From NCBI RefSeq assembly GCF_026262625.1, contig NZ_SHNN01000003.1, forward strand, positions 496,001-560,000: a stretch of DNA of 64,000 bases. The letters run 5' to 3'. The notes under the pieces are model-generated. The model was not told the origin of the DNA, did not search any database, and worked only from the letters and a program-made list of their open reading frames with translations. Positions within the stretch are counted from its first letter, which is position 1. Each line of letters starts with the position of its first letter. Positions 17,248 through 26,430 of the stretch are shown piece by piece. The translations under genes and the position numbers were made by a program. The DNA is from Candidatus Litorirhabdus singularis (GTDB lineage: Bacteria > Pseudomonadota > Gammaproteobacteria > Pseudomonadales > Halieaceae).

Positions 17248-18753
17248 ATGCGCAAAGTCTGGGTGGTATTATCTGTCCTGTTGCTAATATCGCCATTGGC
17301 ATGGAGCAGCGATTCTCAAAGCTGCCTCGGCTGTCATGACTTTGGTCCTGAGTCACCGGTACACCCCATGCTTGAGGGCCAGCACGGTAGCGCAGAACAG
17401 GGTTGCGCAAGCTGTCACGGTGCCAGTGTCGAACATAGCCAGCGCCCTACCATGCGTAGCCCTGACGTCAGCTTCGGGCCGCGCTGGGGCTCCAGCGTGG
17501 GAGATCAGGATGCGCCATGCCTTGACTGTCACCAGCAAGACGTTGCCAAGCACTGGCAGGACTCCCTGCATATGTCCAACCAGATGACCTGCGTCACCTG
17601 CCATGACCTGCATAGCGAGCAAGACAAGGTCCTTGCCGCCGGCGGCCAGCTTGCCGTTTGCAGCATCTGCCATAAACCTCAGCAGCATGGTATCCATGCC
17701 ATTTCCGAAAAGCTGGATGAAAACCCGGATTGCACCACCTGCCATAACCCCCACGCCGACCAGGTGCCACTGGGGGTGATGTTAGCCAATCGCTCCGCAG
17801 GCTGCCGCACCTGCCACGACCTGGTGCAAATGTCCGCAGAGGGTCAAAGCACCGCCAAAGCGCGCAGCTATCACAAGGTGATGGCGCAGCCTGATCGCAC
17901 CTGTCTGGACTGCCACAGTGGTATAGCCCATGGCCCCGCAGATGCCGTTGCACCCTTCGTACCGCTGGCCGTCGCCAGCAAAACAGTGACCTTATTTAAT
18001 CCAGGACAGTCTGATATTGACTGGATTCTTAGCGAACACCCAGGCGCCCAGCCGTTCCGCCAGGGCAGCAACTGCCAACAGTGTCACCGCGGCGACGAGG
18101 CTGCCATGGGAGAATCAATGGGTGCTAAAGCGCCCACTTCCCGCGATCTTGAGGTCAGCATCAGTACCGAGGGGCCAGACCTGGTGATGCAGGTGAGCTG
18201 GACCGGTGGCAGTGATGACAGCTCGCTGGCCCTGATGTGGGGCGATGGCGGCAATAACGCATTTCGCCGCGGCGGTTGTTGGGCGGCCTGTCACAGTGAT
18301 ATGCCGGGCATGAGTCGTGACCGCGGTCAGGCATTGGGCAAATACCTCGCCGATTCGCGGCAACAGGTCAAGCGTATTGGACAACCGGCACTGGTTAAGG
18401 ACAAGGCTGCGCTGGAAACCATGCTCGCCGCCGGCAACTTCGTGGAAATGTGGCGTGTAGAAATCGCAGCCGGTGACACGGCACAGGCCAATACCGCCAC
18501 GCTGCAGGCTGACCTGACCTGGTCAGACGACTCCCCGTTGCAGGCTACTGCGAGTTTCAAGGCGGGGCGCTGGCAAATGCTGCTGCGCAGACCACTGCAG
18601 GCGGGAGCAAGTCACAAGGCCTTCTCTGCCACCGGGAGCTATACCTTTGGTATGGCCTTGCACGGCAAACAACACCAGGGCGGCTCGCACTGGGTGTCAT
18701 TGCCGATGACGCTAAGCCTGGATGGTGAGGACACCGATTTCCGTGCGGACTAG
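17248..18753 (+). CDS. Ten-heme-site cytochrome: MtrA-like N-half fused to ethylbenzene-dehydrogenase-like heme domain
   Basis: 501 residues. Signal peptide 1-20 (cut near AWS-S). Nine CXXCH motifs start at residues 26, 53, 91, 115, 138, 162, 186, 219 and 276, and a CX3CH motif (CWAACH) at 344. The front half shares with the MtrA gene product the blocks CHGAS-x-EH and SFGPRW before a CL(T/D)CH site, so it derives from the same ancestor. From about residue 298 the protein resembles the heme-binding domain of ethylbenzene/DMS dehydrogenase gamma subunits (RGGCWAACHSDMPGM, then GKYLADS). It is periplasmic by prediction. Its position between the quinol dehydrogenase and MtrA suggests a periplasmic relay or branch point. 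GGGGAG five bases before the ATG supports the start. Architecture is unusual; function is inferred. Confidence 0.88.
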   Translation: MRKVWVVLSVLLLISPLAWSSDSQSCLGCHDFGPESPVHPMLEGQHGSAEQGCASCHGASVEHSQRPTMRSPDVSFGPRWGSSVGDQDAPCLDCHQQDVAKHWQDSLHMSNQMTCVTCHDLHSEQDKVLAAGGQLAVCSICHKPQQHGIHAISEKLDENPDCTTCHNPHADQVPLGVMLANRSAGCRTCHDLVQMSAEGQSTAKARSYHKVMAQPDRTCLDCHSGIAHGPADAVAPFVPLAVASKTVTLFNPGQSDIDWILSEHPGAQPFRQGSNCQQCHRGDEAAMGESMGAKAPTSRDLEVSISTEGPDLVMQVSWTGGSDDSSLALMWGDGGNNAFRRGGCWAACHSDMPGMSRDRGQALGKYLADSRQQVKRIGQPALVKDKAALETMLAAGNFVEMWRVEIAAGDTAQANTATLQADLTWSDDSPLQATASFKAGRWQMLLRRPLQAGASHKAFSATGSYTFGMALHGKQHQGGSHWVSLPMTLSLDGEDTDFRAD

Positions 18754-19627
18754 ACTCCTCTGTGGCGGCGCCCTATTGCTGCAATTAGTGCTGGGGCTGG
18801 GGCTGACGTTTAATGCCTCAGCGCAAGATTGCCAGGTGTGTCACACGGCAGCCGCCGATGAAGCCGTGCACGCCGTGTTTATGACCGCGCATGGGCGCCT
18901 TGATGGCGGCGGTACTGCGGCCTGCCAGTCCTGCCATGGCGCCAGCCCCGAGCACGCCGCCAAGCCTGGCAGCAATCCCCCTGAATACAGCTTTGGCCCG
19001 CGCTGGGCCATGCCGGTGGAAACCGCTAATGCAGCGTGCCTGACCTGCCACCGGGATGATGGCCAACTATTCTGGCTGGGCAGTGAACACGAACAGGAAG
19101 AAACCCGCTGTACCGACTGCCACCAACTGCACGTGAACCAGGACCCGGTACTAACCCCAGCGGGCGAGTTGGATAACTGCCTGCAATGCCATTCGCGAGT
19201 GGAGGCACAAATGCGCCTACCCTCCAGGCACCCAATCCTGGAAGGCAAGACCAGTTGCAGCGACTGCCACAACCCCCATGGCAGCAGCACCGATGCCGCA
19301 CTCCGCGAGCCGACTCTCAATGACCAATGTTATACCTGTCACGAGGAGACCCGCGGCCCCTATCTCTGGGAGCATCCGCCAGTGACCGAAGACTGCAGCC
19401 TGTGCCATGAATCACACGGCTCGGTGCACGATCAACTGCTGACAACCCGCGGGCCATTCCTATGCCAGCAATGTCACTCGGCTGCGTTTCACCCCAGTCT
19501 GGCCAATACCGGCAGCACGCCCAGTAATCGCAGCAGCAATCAGAACATGCTGGGGAAGAACTGTCTGAATTGCCACAGCCAGGTGCACGGCTCCAATCAT
19601 CCCTCCGGCTCAAGGCTAACCCGGTGA
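18722..19627 (+). CDS. mtrA: Decaheme periplasmic cytochrome c, MtrA/DmsE family
   Basis: 301 residues if begun at the ATG at 18722, overlapping the previous gene by 32 bases; a GTG at 18743 would cut the overlap and keep the signal peptide. The signal peptide ends near ASA-Q. Ten CXXCH sites follow: CQVCH, CQSCH, CLTCH, CTDCH, CLQCH, CSDCH, CYTCH, CSLCH, CQQCH and CLNCH. Number, spacing and length (about 300-330) match MtrA, DmsE and PioA, which sit inside an MtrB-type barrel and carry electrons through the outer membrane. The stop TGA overlaps the GTG of the barrel gene (GTGA), indicating coupled translation. DmsE is an alternative name, but no dms reductase genes are present. Confidence 0.93.
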   Translation: MVRTPISVRTRLLCGGALLLQLVLGLGLTFNASAQDCQVCHTAAADEAVHAVFMTAHGRLDGGGTAACQSCHGASPEHAAKPGSNPPEYSFGPRWAMPVETANAACLTCHRDDGQLFWLGSEHEQEETRCTDCHQLHVNQDPVLTPAGELDNCLQCHSRVEAQMRLPSRHPILEGKTSCSDCHNPHGSSTDAALREPTLNDQCYTCHEETRGPYLWEHPPVTEDCSLCHESHGSVHDQLLTTRGPFLCQQCHSAAFHPSLANTGSTPSNRSSNQNMLGKNCLNCHSQVHGSNHPSGSRLTR

Positions 19628-21849
19628 GGTGGTCGCTGCTGGCCCTGGCCGGATGCGCAGCGACCGCACTGGCGCAGGACCCCTTTGCGCCGCTGCTGGA
19701 GGACACGCGTCCACTGGCGACCCGCTGGCAGGTAGATTACAGCTCCAACCTCAAGCTGGGCGTGGGCTATGTCAGCGAGGACAACTTCAAGTTTGGCCAG
19801 TACAACGGCCTGCACAAGGAAGGCGCGGTGCTGCTGGGAGACCTGTTGTGGCGCGGTAACAACGACGCCTCCTATTGGCAACTAAGCGGCACCGATCTCG
19901 GCTTGCAGACTCGTGAGGCCGGTGCCCGCTGGGGCAAAACCGGCAAGTTTGAACTCAGTTTTGAGATGGACAACCAATTACAGGTGCGTAACGACAGTGG
20001 TCGCACTCCCTTTACCGGTACCGATGTATTGAGACTGCCGGAGGACTGGATCGGCGCCAGCGGCACCGGCGGGTTCACCAACCTGAACAACAGCCTGCAA
20101 GGCTTTGACCGCGAATTGAGTCGTGACCACTACGCCGTTGGACTGCAAGCGCAGCTGTCAGCCGCCTGGTCGCTCAGCGCCAACCTGGGCTACGAGGACA
20201 AGCAGGGTACGGCGGAAACCGGCGCCGCTTTTTACAGTGATGCCGCCGACGGCCATGCGGCAATCCTGCCGCAGGAGATTAATTACCAGACTAGCGATTT
20301 TGATCTTGCCCTGAGTTACAGCGGCGACCGCCTGCAACTGACCGGCAGCTGGCAGTACTCGGATTTTGATAACGATGCCGAGCTGCTGCGCTGGCAAAAC
20401 CCCTACAGCGGCTTTCAGACGACGGTGAGCTACCCGGCCGGCGAAGGCGGACTGGGGCAAGCGCCGGACAATACCCTCAACCGGGTTCGTTTATTGGGCG
20501 TCTATACCTTCAACCCGCGCTGGCGCCTGCAGGTAGACGGCAGTTTTGCGCGCACCGAGCAGGATCAGGACTTCGCTGACTACACCGTTAACCCGACCCT
20601 GCAAATTGATGAGCCATTGGCAGTCGCCAGCCTCGATGGCCAGGTGGATACCGGCGTACTGGATGCGCGGCTGTATTTTCGTCCGCTGCCAAAATTGAAT
20701 CTGGAGGCGCGTTTTCACGGCGAAGAGCGCAGTTACCAGGGTGACCGCAACGGCTACCGCTATGTTCCCGGTGACGCCGCCAGCCAGTCTGCAACGGCAC
20801 TGACAGTTTATAACACCCTGCACGACCATAGCCGCAATCGTTTCAGCCTGGAGGGCAGTTACCGACTGCCCTGGCGCAGCAAGCTCTGGCTGGAGTACGG
20901 CTATGAGGAGGTGGAGCGTAAAAATGCCGCTGTGGAAACAACTCAGGAAAATACCCTCGACCTGCGTTACCGCATCAGGCCACTGGACAGCGTCAGCACC
21001 ACACTCAAACTCGGCTACGCCGATCGCGCTGCGGACACCTACCGATGGGATCAGTCGTACTATGCGCGCCTGGATGCGGAGCTGATCAACGCCACCCCGG
21101 CCAGTCAGCGCTACAGTAACCACCCGCTGCTGAGCCAGTATCACCTGGCCAATCGCGAGCGCAGCGAACTGCAGTGGGATGTTAACTGGCAACCGGCGCA
21201 CGCCTGGGACGTGAGCGCGAACCTGCTGTGGCGCGAAGATGACTACGACAAAACCGACCTGGGGCTACGCAATGAAGAGCTGGCGCGGCTGGGCGTTAAC
21301 CTCGGCTGGTTGCCCAGCGCCGGGTTGCGTCTGGGGCTTTACGCCAGCTTTGACCGCTACCAGTCGCAACAGCGCGGGCGCAGTTTCCGCGGTGGCCAGG
21401 AAAAGAACGCCTTCGCCATTTACCCGCCGCTGCCACAGGCGTCCGACCCCGCGCGGGACTGGGACACAGGAACAGATGACGAGGCGACCACGCTGGGCCT
21501 GAATGCCCAATGGCAAGCGGGCGAGGCATTGAGTCTTAGTGCTGACTACAGTTATGTGGCGACCAATGCCGCCTATGACTTTGCCGCTGGCACTGCCAGT
21601 GGTGTTGATACCACGCCACTACCCGACGCTGAAAGTGAGCAGCACCACCTGCTGTTGGAAGCGGCCTGGCATTTACGCGACAACCTGTCGTTGCAGCTGG
21701 CTTATCAATATTGGAACTACAGCCAGGACGACTGGGCGCTGGCGGGAGTGACCACCAGCAGCATTGACAAGGTACTGACCCTGGGTGAACAGGAGGCGGA
21801 CGAGAGCCTCCACTATATAGGAACTTCAGTGATCTACCGCTGGCAATAA
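19624..21849 (+). CDS. mtrB: Outer-membrane beta-barrel of the MtrB/PioB family
   Basis: 741 residues from the GTG at 19624, which overlaps the mtrA stop by four bases. This start gives a normal signal peptide (RWSLLALAGCAATALA-Q) immediately. The rest is a long series of amphipathic beta strands rich in Tyr, Trp and Arg with DLRYRIRPLDSVSTTLKLGY-like strands, ending in VIYRWQ. Size and position match MtrB, DmsF and PioB, the porin sheath that holds MtrA and contacts the surface cytochrome. The Cys-x-x-Cys pair seen near the N-terminus of Shewanella MtrB is absent. A start at TTG 19570 would overlap mtrA by 58 bases and is less likely. Confidence 0.9.
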   Translation: MRWSLLALAGCAATALAQDPFAPLLEDTRPLATRWQVDYSSNLKLGVGYVSEDNFKFGQYNGLHKEGAVLLGDLLWRGNNDASYWQLSGTDLGLQTREAGARWGKTGKFELSFEMDNQLQVRNDSGRTPFTGTDVLRLPEDWIGASGTGGFTNLNNSLQGFDRELSRDHYAVGLQAQLSAAWSLSANLGYEDKQGTAETGAAFYSDAADGHAAILPQEINYQTSDFDLALSYSGDRLQLTGSWQYSDFDNDAELLRWQNPYSGFQTTVSYPAGEGGLGQAPDNTLNRVRLLGVYTFNPRWRLQVDGSFARTEQDQDFADYTVNPTLQIDEPLAVASLDGQVDTGVLDARLYFRPLPKLNLEARFHGEERSYQGDRNGYRYVPGDAASQSATALTVYNTLHDHSRNRFSLEGSYRLPWRSKLWLEYGYEEVERKNAAVETTQENTLDLRYRIRPLDSVSTTLKLGYADRAADTYRWDQSYYARLDAELINATPASQRYSNHPLLSQYHLANRERSELQWDVNWQPAHAWDVSANLLWREDDYDKTDLGLRNEELARLGVNLGWLPSAGLRLGLYASFDRYQSQQRGRSFRGGQEKNAFAIYPPLPQASDPARDWDTGTDDEATTLGLNAQWQAGEALSLSADYSYVATNAAYDFAAGTASGVDTTPLPDAESEQHHLLLEAAWHLRDNLSLQLAYQYWNYSQDDWALAGVTTSSIDKVLTLGEQEADESLHYIGTSVIYRWQ

Positions 21850-21882
21850 CAGGCGCCACGAAGCTGAGAAAAGGTGAACGAG

Positions 21883-24168
21883 ATGTTGAAGAAAGTCACA
21901 AACTTATTCTTGATGCTGGCACTGACCGCGGCTGTCAGTGCCTGCGGTGGCGGTAGCGGCGGCGACCGCGCCGAGGGCGTGCAACCTGGTCCAGATGAGC
22001 CTGGTGGCCAAGTCCCTGTGCCCCCTCCAGAGTTACCGGCTGCGCCCGGCTATGCCGATGCAACGCAAGTTTTCGCCTTTATCACCGCGGCTCAAATTCC
22101 GGAATCCGGCTTCACCGAAGTTACTTTTCAGGTAACCGACGAAAAAGGTGATGCCATTGTCGATCTGGAGCTGGAAGATGTGCGCTTTGTATTGTCCAAG
22201 TTGCGGGCCAGCGAGCTGGGCGGTGCCACCGGCGAGTGGCAATCCTACATCAACACAATCGAAGAGCCAGATAGCAGCGTGGGTCCCGGCACCGAGCCGC
22301 GACTGCAGGCGACTTATGAGGATTTCAGGGCCGGCGGCGACCTGCTCAACAACCTCGATGGTACTTACACCTATACCTACGTCACCGACGTGAACAACCC
22401 GGACCCTGACATTCTGGCCCAGGCGCAGGCCGAGGATCTTGATGTCAGTTACGAGCCCGAGCGCCCGCACCGCGTTGCCATCCAGTTCGGCGGCGGCCCC
22501 AATCCAATCAACCCCTACTACGACTGGGTGCCTGCCACCGGGCTTGCCGCAGCGCCTGCCATGCAGATTGCCGCGACCGCGAACTGCAACCGCTGTCACG
22601 ACCCCTTGGCTATTCACGGCGGCGGCCGCATTGAGGTGGAGTATTGCGTGACCTGTCACAACCCCGGCTCGACTGACGCCCACAGCGGCAATAGCGTGGC
22701 TATGAAAAACATGGTGCACAAGATCCACATGGGCGCCAACCTGCCCAGCGTGCAGGCGGGAGGTAGTTACATTATCTATGGCTATAGGAATAGCGAACAT
22801 GACTACTCGCATGTGCAGTACCCGCAGGATCCCCGCAACTGCCAGAACTGCCACGTTGGCACCGGCACCAGTAATGAGTTTTATCCTGATGTAGCGTTGA
22901 CCAACCAGGGCGATAACTGGGCCGAGTACGCCACCCGCGACACCTGTGGCAGCTGCCATGATCTGGTCGACTGGGATACCCACGCCCGTGGCCAGCCCGA
23001 TGACAGTCGCTGTGCCAGCTGTCACCAGGAAGGCGGCCGTGCCGGCAGTATCGCCAGCAGCCACGCTCTGCTGATTCGTGATGAAGCCGCCCGTTATGAC
23101 GCCGTGGTAGAACACGTGGCCAGTTCCGGGCCTGGCGACAAACCCAGCGTCGACATCCGTGTCACCAACCCGTATACGGGTGAGGATTACGATATTCTTG
23201 GTGACGATCCGTTTATAAATGATGGCGCTTCACTCAACGTCAAACTGGCCTGGTCGACCACCGATTACACCAACACCGGCAACGGTGAAACCAACGCCAG
23301 TACCATTTCCCAGAGTGCACTGAGCAGCGCGACCCCGAACGGCGATGGCAGCTTTAATGTATTGTTTGACCAGGCATTACCGGACTCAGGAACGCCACCC
23401 GGAGTGGCGGCCAGTGGCAGCGGCGTGGCGATCATTGATGGTCATCCCACCGTCGTCATAGAGGAGGGAGAGGACCCGGAAAATATCCCTATCCGCGATG
23501 CGCATGCGTTTTTCTCCATTGATGAGGCTGATGGCATGCCGGTCGAAAGGCGTGATTCGGCAGATATAGGTGCCTGCCTGAGTTGCCACCAGAACCTGGT
23601 ACTGCATGGCCAAAATCGTGCTGACAACCTGCAAAGTTGCGTCGCCTGCCACAACCCGCGCAACACCGATCGCGATACGCGCGCTGTTGCAAACAACCCT
23701 CCTACCGATGGCAAGCAGGAAGAATCCATCGACATGAAAACCATGATTCATGCCATTCACGCCGCGGGCATGAGGGAAAATCCGCTGCAGATTGTCGGCT
23801 TTCGCGGCTTCAATACCTACGTGTTCGACGAAGAGCATGTGCAATACCCAGGTCGGCTTGGCAACTGCGTAACCTGCCATGGCGATGATGGCTTTGAGCT
23901 ACCCCTGGCCGCCGGCGTATTGGCCACTACCGTGGACACCGGCAGCGATCCCAGCGACCCGGCAGATGACCTGGTCACGACAGCGGCAACAGCGGTCTGT
24001 GCCAGCTGCCATGATTCCGACTTGGCCACTGGACACATGATCGATTTCGGCGGACGCTTTGCCACCACACAGGCAGCCATCGATGACGGCACAGAGGCCG
24101 AGGGGTGCGACCTCTGCCACGCCGCAGGGCGTGATCATGAGGTGCGCCGACTGCATGGTGTAGATTAG
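21883..24168 (+). CDS. Decaheme surface lipoprotein cytochrome c, OmcA/MtrC family
   Basis: About 761 residues from the ATG at 21883, which has AAGG eight bases upstream; a GTG at 21874 is possible. A lipoprotein signal ends in AVSA-C (Cys about 21) followed by a Gly/Ser-rich linker. Ten CXXCH motifs form two pentaheme groups: CNRCH, CVTCH, CQNCH, CGSCH, CASCH in the middle and CLSCH, CVACH, CVTCH, CASCH, CDLCH at the end. The VHKIHMG and IHAIHAAG blocks and HVQYP repeats in both groups are characteristic of OmcA/MtrC. These proteins are exposed on the cell surface and reduce minerals, electrodes, shuttles or partner cells. It closes the conduit operon, 33 bases after mtrB. Confidence 0.93.
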   Translation: MLKKVTNLFLMLALTAAVSACGGGSGGDRAEGVQPGPDEPGGQVPVPPPELPAAPGYADATQVFAFITAAQIPESGFTEVTFQVTDEKGDAIVDLELEDVRFVLSKLRASELGGATGEWQSYINTIEEPDSSVGPGTEPRLQATYEDFRAGGDLLNNLDGTYTYTYVTDVNNPDPDILAQAQAEDLDVSYEPERPHRVAIQFGGGPNPINPYYDWVPATGLAAAPAMQIAATANCNRCHDPLAIHGGGRIEVEYCVTCHNPGSTDAHSGNSVAMKNMVHKIHMGANLPSVQAGGSYIIYGYRNSEHDYSHVQYPQDPRNCQNCHVGTGTSNEFYPDVALTNQGDNWAEYATRDTCGSCHDLVDWDTHARGQPDDSRCASCHQEGGRAGSIASSHALLIRDEAARYDAVVEHVASSGPGDKPSVDIRVTNPYTGEDYDILGDDPFINDGASLNVKLAWSTTDYTNTGNGETNASTISQSALSSATPNGDGSFNVLFDQALPDSGTPPGVAASGSGVAIIDGHPTVVIEEGEDPENIPIRDAHAFFSIDEADGMPVERRDSADIGACLSCHQNLVLHGQNRADNLQSCVACHNPRNTDRDTRAVANNPPTDGKQEESIDMKTMIHAIHAAGMRENPLQIVGFRGFNTYVFDEEHVQYPGRLGNCVTCHGDDGFELPLAAGVLATTVDTGSDPSDPADDLVTTAATAVCASCHDSDLATGHMIDFGGRFATTQAAIDDGTEAEGCDLCHAAGRDHEVRRLHGVD

Positions 24169-24217
24169 CCAGCTAACATCGGGTAACTTGCTAAGGTACC
24201 CTCAAGAGCATCTAACC

Positions 24218-25135
24218 ATGGCCGAATCTTCTCTCGCGCTAGAGCAGCGTGCGCTGAAAGTCTCAATAGCAGGCGCGCTATTCATGTCGGTGCTAGGGGT
24301 GGGTTTCGCCATCACCACAAAGTCTGAGGCGATTCTACTCGATGGGGTTTTTTCGGGCATCGGTTTTTTCATGGCGATCGCTACACTTAAAGTAGCAGCT
24401 TTGGTGACCCGCCCGGACGACGAGCGTTTTCATTATGGCTACGCTCACTTTGGCCCACTGATCAACGTGCTGAAGTCATTACTGATGGTGGTACTCTGCG
24501 TTTTTGCACTGCTGTCCTCCGTCAGCGCTCTGCTGGGTGAGGGGCGACCGCTACAAATCGGCAATGCCGTTATCTACGGGATAATTTCGACGCTGGGCTG
24601 TATCTGCTTTGCCCTCTATTTGTCGCGTGCTGCAAAGACAACCGCTTCTTTGCTGGTATCTGTTGACTCCCAGGGATGGATTATCGATTCGATGATGAGT
24701 GGTGCGGTGCTGCTAAGCTTTATTGCCGGGTATCTCGCCATTGGCACCACGCTGGAGGTCTATCTGGACTACCTCGATCCACTAGTGGTTACGGTTCTCT
24801 GTCTACTAGCGCTACCTATGCCGATCAGAATACTCATGCAGAATGGACGTGATGTATTGCTGATGGCACCGGAAAAGGCGGTGCAGGATGATGTGATCGA
24901 ACGAGTAGCGCGGGCAATGAAGGGACTCTCTGTGGCCGATTATCGCCTGCGCATGCTAAAAATGGGCAGCACCATGAACATACTACTGCATATTAAAATG
25001 GGGCCGGATTTCAAACTGAAAAATGTCACCGAGCTTGATGCTATCAGAACGCGCGTGGTGCAGGAACTGAATGCCATGGAGGGCCGAGTCACCGCAGACC
25101 TGGTATTTGTTGATGACATGACATTGGCGGACTAG
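24218..25135 (+). CDS. Cation diffusion facilitator (CDF) family transporter
   Basis: About 305 residues from the ATG at 24218 (an earlier in-frame TTG at 24188 lacks support). Six membrane segments are visible. The CDF pattern is seen: helix 2 with DGVFSGIGFFMAIATL, then RFHYGYAHFGPLINVLKS, a helix 5 containing SVDSQGWIIDSMMSG, and a cytoplasmic C-terminal domain from about 205 on. The metal-site residues differ from textbook Zn transporters, so a subtype with other specificity is possible. The family exports divalent metals in exchange for protons. It is 49 bases downstream of the surface cytochrome gene and could be read through from that operon. Confidence 0.87.
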   Translation: MAESSLALEQRALKVSIAGALFMSVLGVGFAITTKSEAILLDGVFSGIGFFMAIATLKVAALVTRPDDERFHYGYAHFGPLINVLKSLLMVVLCVFALLSSVSALLGEGRPLQIGNAVIYGIISTLGCICFALYLSRAAKTTASLLVSVDSQGWIIDSMMSGAVLLSFIAGYLAIGTTLEVYLDYLDPLVVTVLCLLALPMPIRILMQNGRDVLLMAPEKAVQDDVIERVARAMKGLSVADYRLRMLKMGSTMNILLHIKMGPDFKLKNVTELDAIRTRVVQELNAMEGRVTADLVFVDDMTLAD

Positions 25136-25216
25136 GACAATGGAACAATGCATAAGGCGATGAGTAGCCCAGCACACAAATTTGGCACTAGCGCATACCA
25201 GGCATAAACTAACCCG

Positions 25217-26419
25217 ATGCAGCGCCTCATCTCTTATCCCGTCATCTTTGCCGCTGGCATCAGCATCGGCTGGCTGCTGCATGGTTCACTCGACTCCACA
25301 CCGCCACCTATCGAAAGCATGCCAACCACGGTAATGTCACCAGCGCCGGTTACATCGTCGCGCCGTAGCGTCAGCACGCAAATTGTTGCAGAAAAGGAAG
25401 TAACGCAGCCGTTGTCACGCTCTGAGTTCCTCCAGTTGTTAAATACCCAGTTTGGCAGCGCCATTGAAGTCTACGCTTTTACTCAAAGGCAGAACCCAGA
25501 GGCAGCGGCCCTTTTGCGTCCAGCGCTAGACTCATGGCTGCGGCAATGCATGAGTCATTGCGCGTCAGGTGAATTCTCTGCGAATGTGAACGCTTGGCTA
25601 CATCTATACTACGAAGACATTCCGGTTCTGTTGCTACTGGCGGAGCACCAGACCGCACAGGGCTTTCCCGAAGAAGCGGCCAGAACGCTACAGTACGCCA
25701 GCACTTATGCGTACGAAAAATCACAGCTTAGTGCTGTTGCAGCAGCGCTTGAGAGCTTGGTAGTGACAACCGATCAACGAATGGCAGCAAGCACAAACTG
25801 GGTCGAACTGGCAGGTTTTTACGAACTGCTAGACAGCATCGGCTTAACACAGCCGCAGTATCAACTACGGCAAGCGCTGCTCTATCAACAACTGGGCGAA
25901 TTCAGCAGCGCGCGAGCGCTACTACTAAACTTGGCCGCAGCGGATGAGAACGGCGATGAGGAGTGGCGAGAAGGCGTGCAGGCTGCTCTGCGCAACAGCT
26001 CTGATACAACCCCGCAAGAGATGGCCACTATGACCGCACCCCAGACCATTCCACTACAACGTCTGGGTGAACACTACGTACTGCAGGCGTCCATCGACAA
26101 CATACAGTTATCGCTACTGATCGACACAGGGGCCTCCATAACAACGCTGTCGAGAACCGGCTTCAATAAGCTTGATTCCGCTGGACTGCAGTATCTTGGC
26201 AAACGTCTTTTTAACACCGCTGGTGGCGTGGCCAGCGGTGAGGTCTATCAGACTAACGCTATTACTCTAGGCGACTCTACTTGGCAGCAACTGGATATTG
26301 CAGTGCTGGACTACCCCACCGCCGCGGGTGTAGACGGACTACTCGGCATGAACCTGCTACGTAATTACCGCTTCCAAATCGATCAAGACCAGCTATTGCT
26401 CTATCTACAGCCCCGCTGA
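25217..26419 (+). CDS. Membrane-anchored retropepsin-like aspartic protease
   Basis: 400 residues. The N-terminus has one hydrophobic anchor (about 5-22). A helical, TPR-like middle (about 60-260) precedes a C-terminal retropepsin fold starting at HYVLQASIDNIQLSLLIDTGAS near 285-307; the IDTGAS triad is the catalytic Asp motif of the clan AA family (TIGR02281 type). The second conserved strand GVDGLLGMNLLRNYRFQIDQ is also present. Such single-domain bacterial proteases act as dimers in the periplasm; targets are mostly unknown. It is in its own small unit between the CDF gene and the tail-to-tail NTF2-like gene. Confidence 0.85.
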   Translation: MQRLISYPVIFAAGISIGWLLHGSLDSTPPPIESMPTTVMSPAPVTSSRRSVSTQIVAEKEVTQPLSRSEFLQLLNTQFGSAIEVYAFTQRQNPEAAALLRPALDSWLRQCMSHCASGEFSANVNAWLHLYYEDIPVLLLLAEHQTAQGFPEEAARTLQYASTYAYEKSQLSAVAAALESLVVTTDQRMAASTNWVELAGFYELLDSIGLTQPQYQLRQALLYQQLGEFSSARALLLNLAAADENGDEEWREGVQAALRNSSDTTPQEMATMTAPQTIPLQRLGEHYVLQASIDNIQLSLLIDTGASITTLSRTGFNKLDSAGLQYLGKRLFNTAGGVASGEVYQTNAITLGDSTWQQLDIAVLDYPTAAGVDGLLGMNLLRNYRFQIDQDQLLLYLQPR

Positions 26420-26430
26420 GGACCGCATGA

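Noticed and set aside
22033-23115. Long open frame (360 codons) antisense to the surface cytochrome gene
   Set aside because: It lies wholly inside a gene with ten heme motifs; the antisense frame is open because of GC-biased codon use and shows no recognisable domain or ribosome site.
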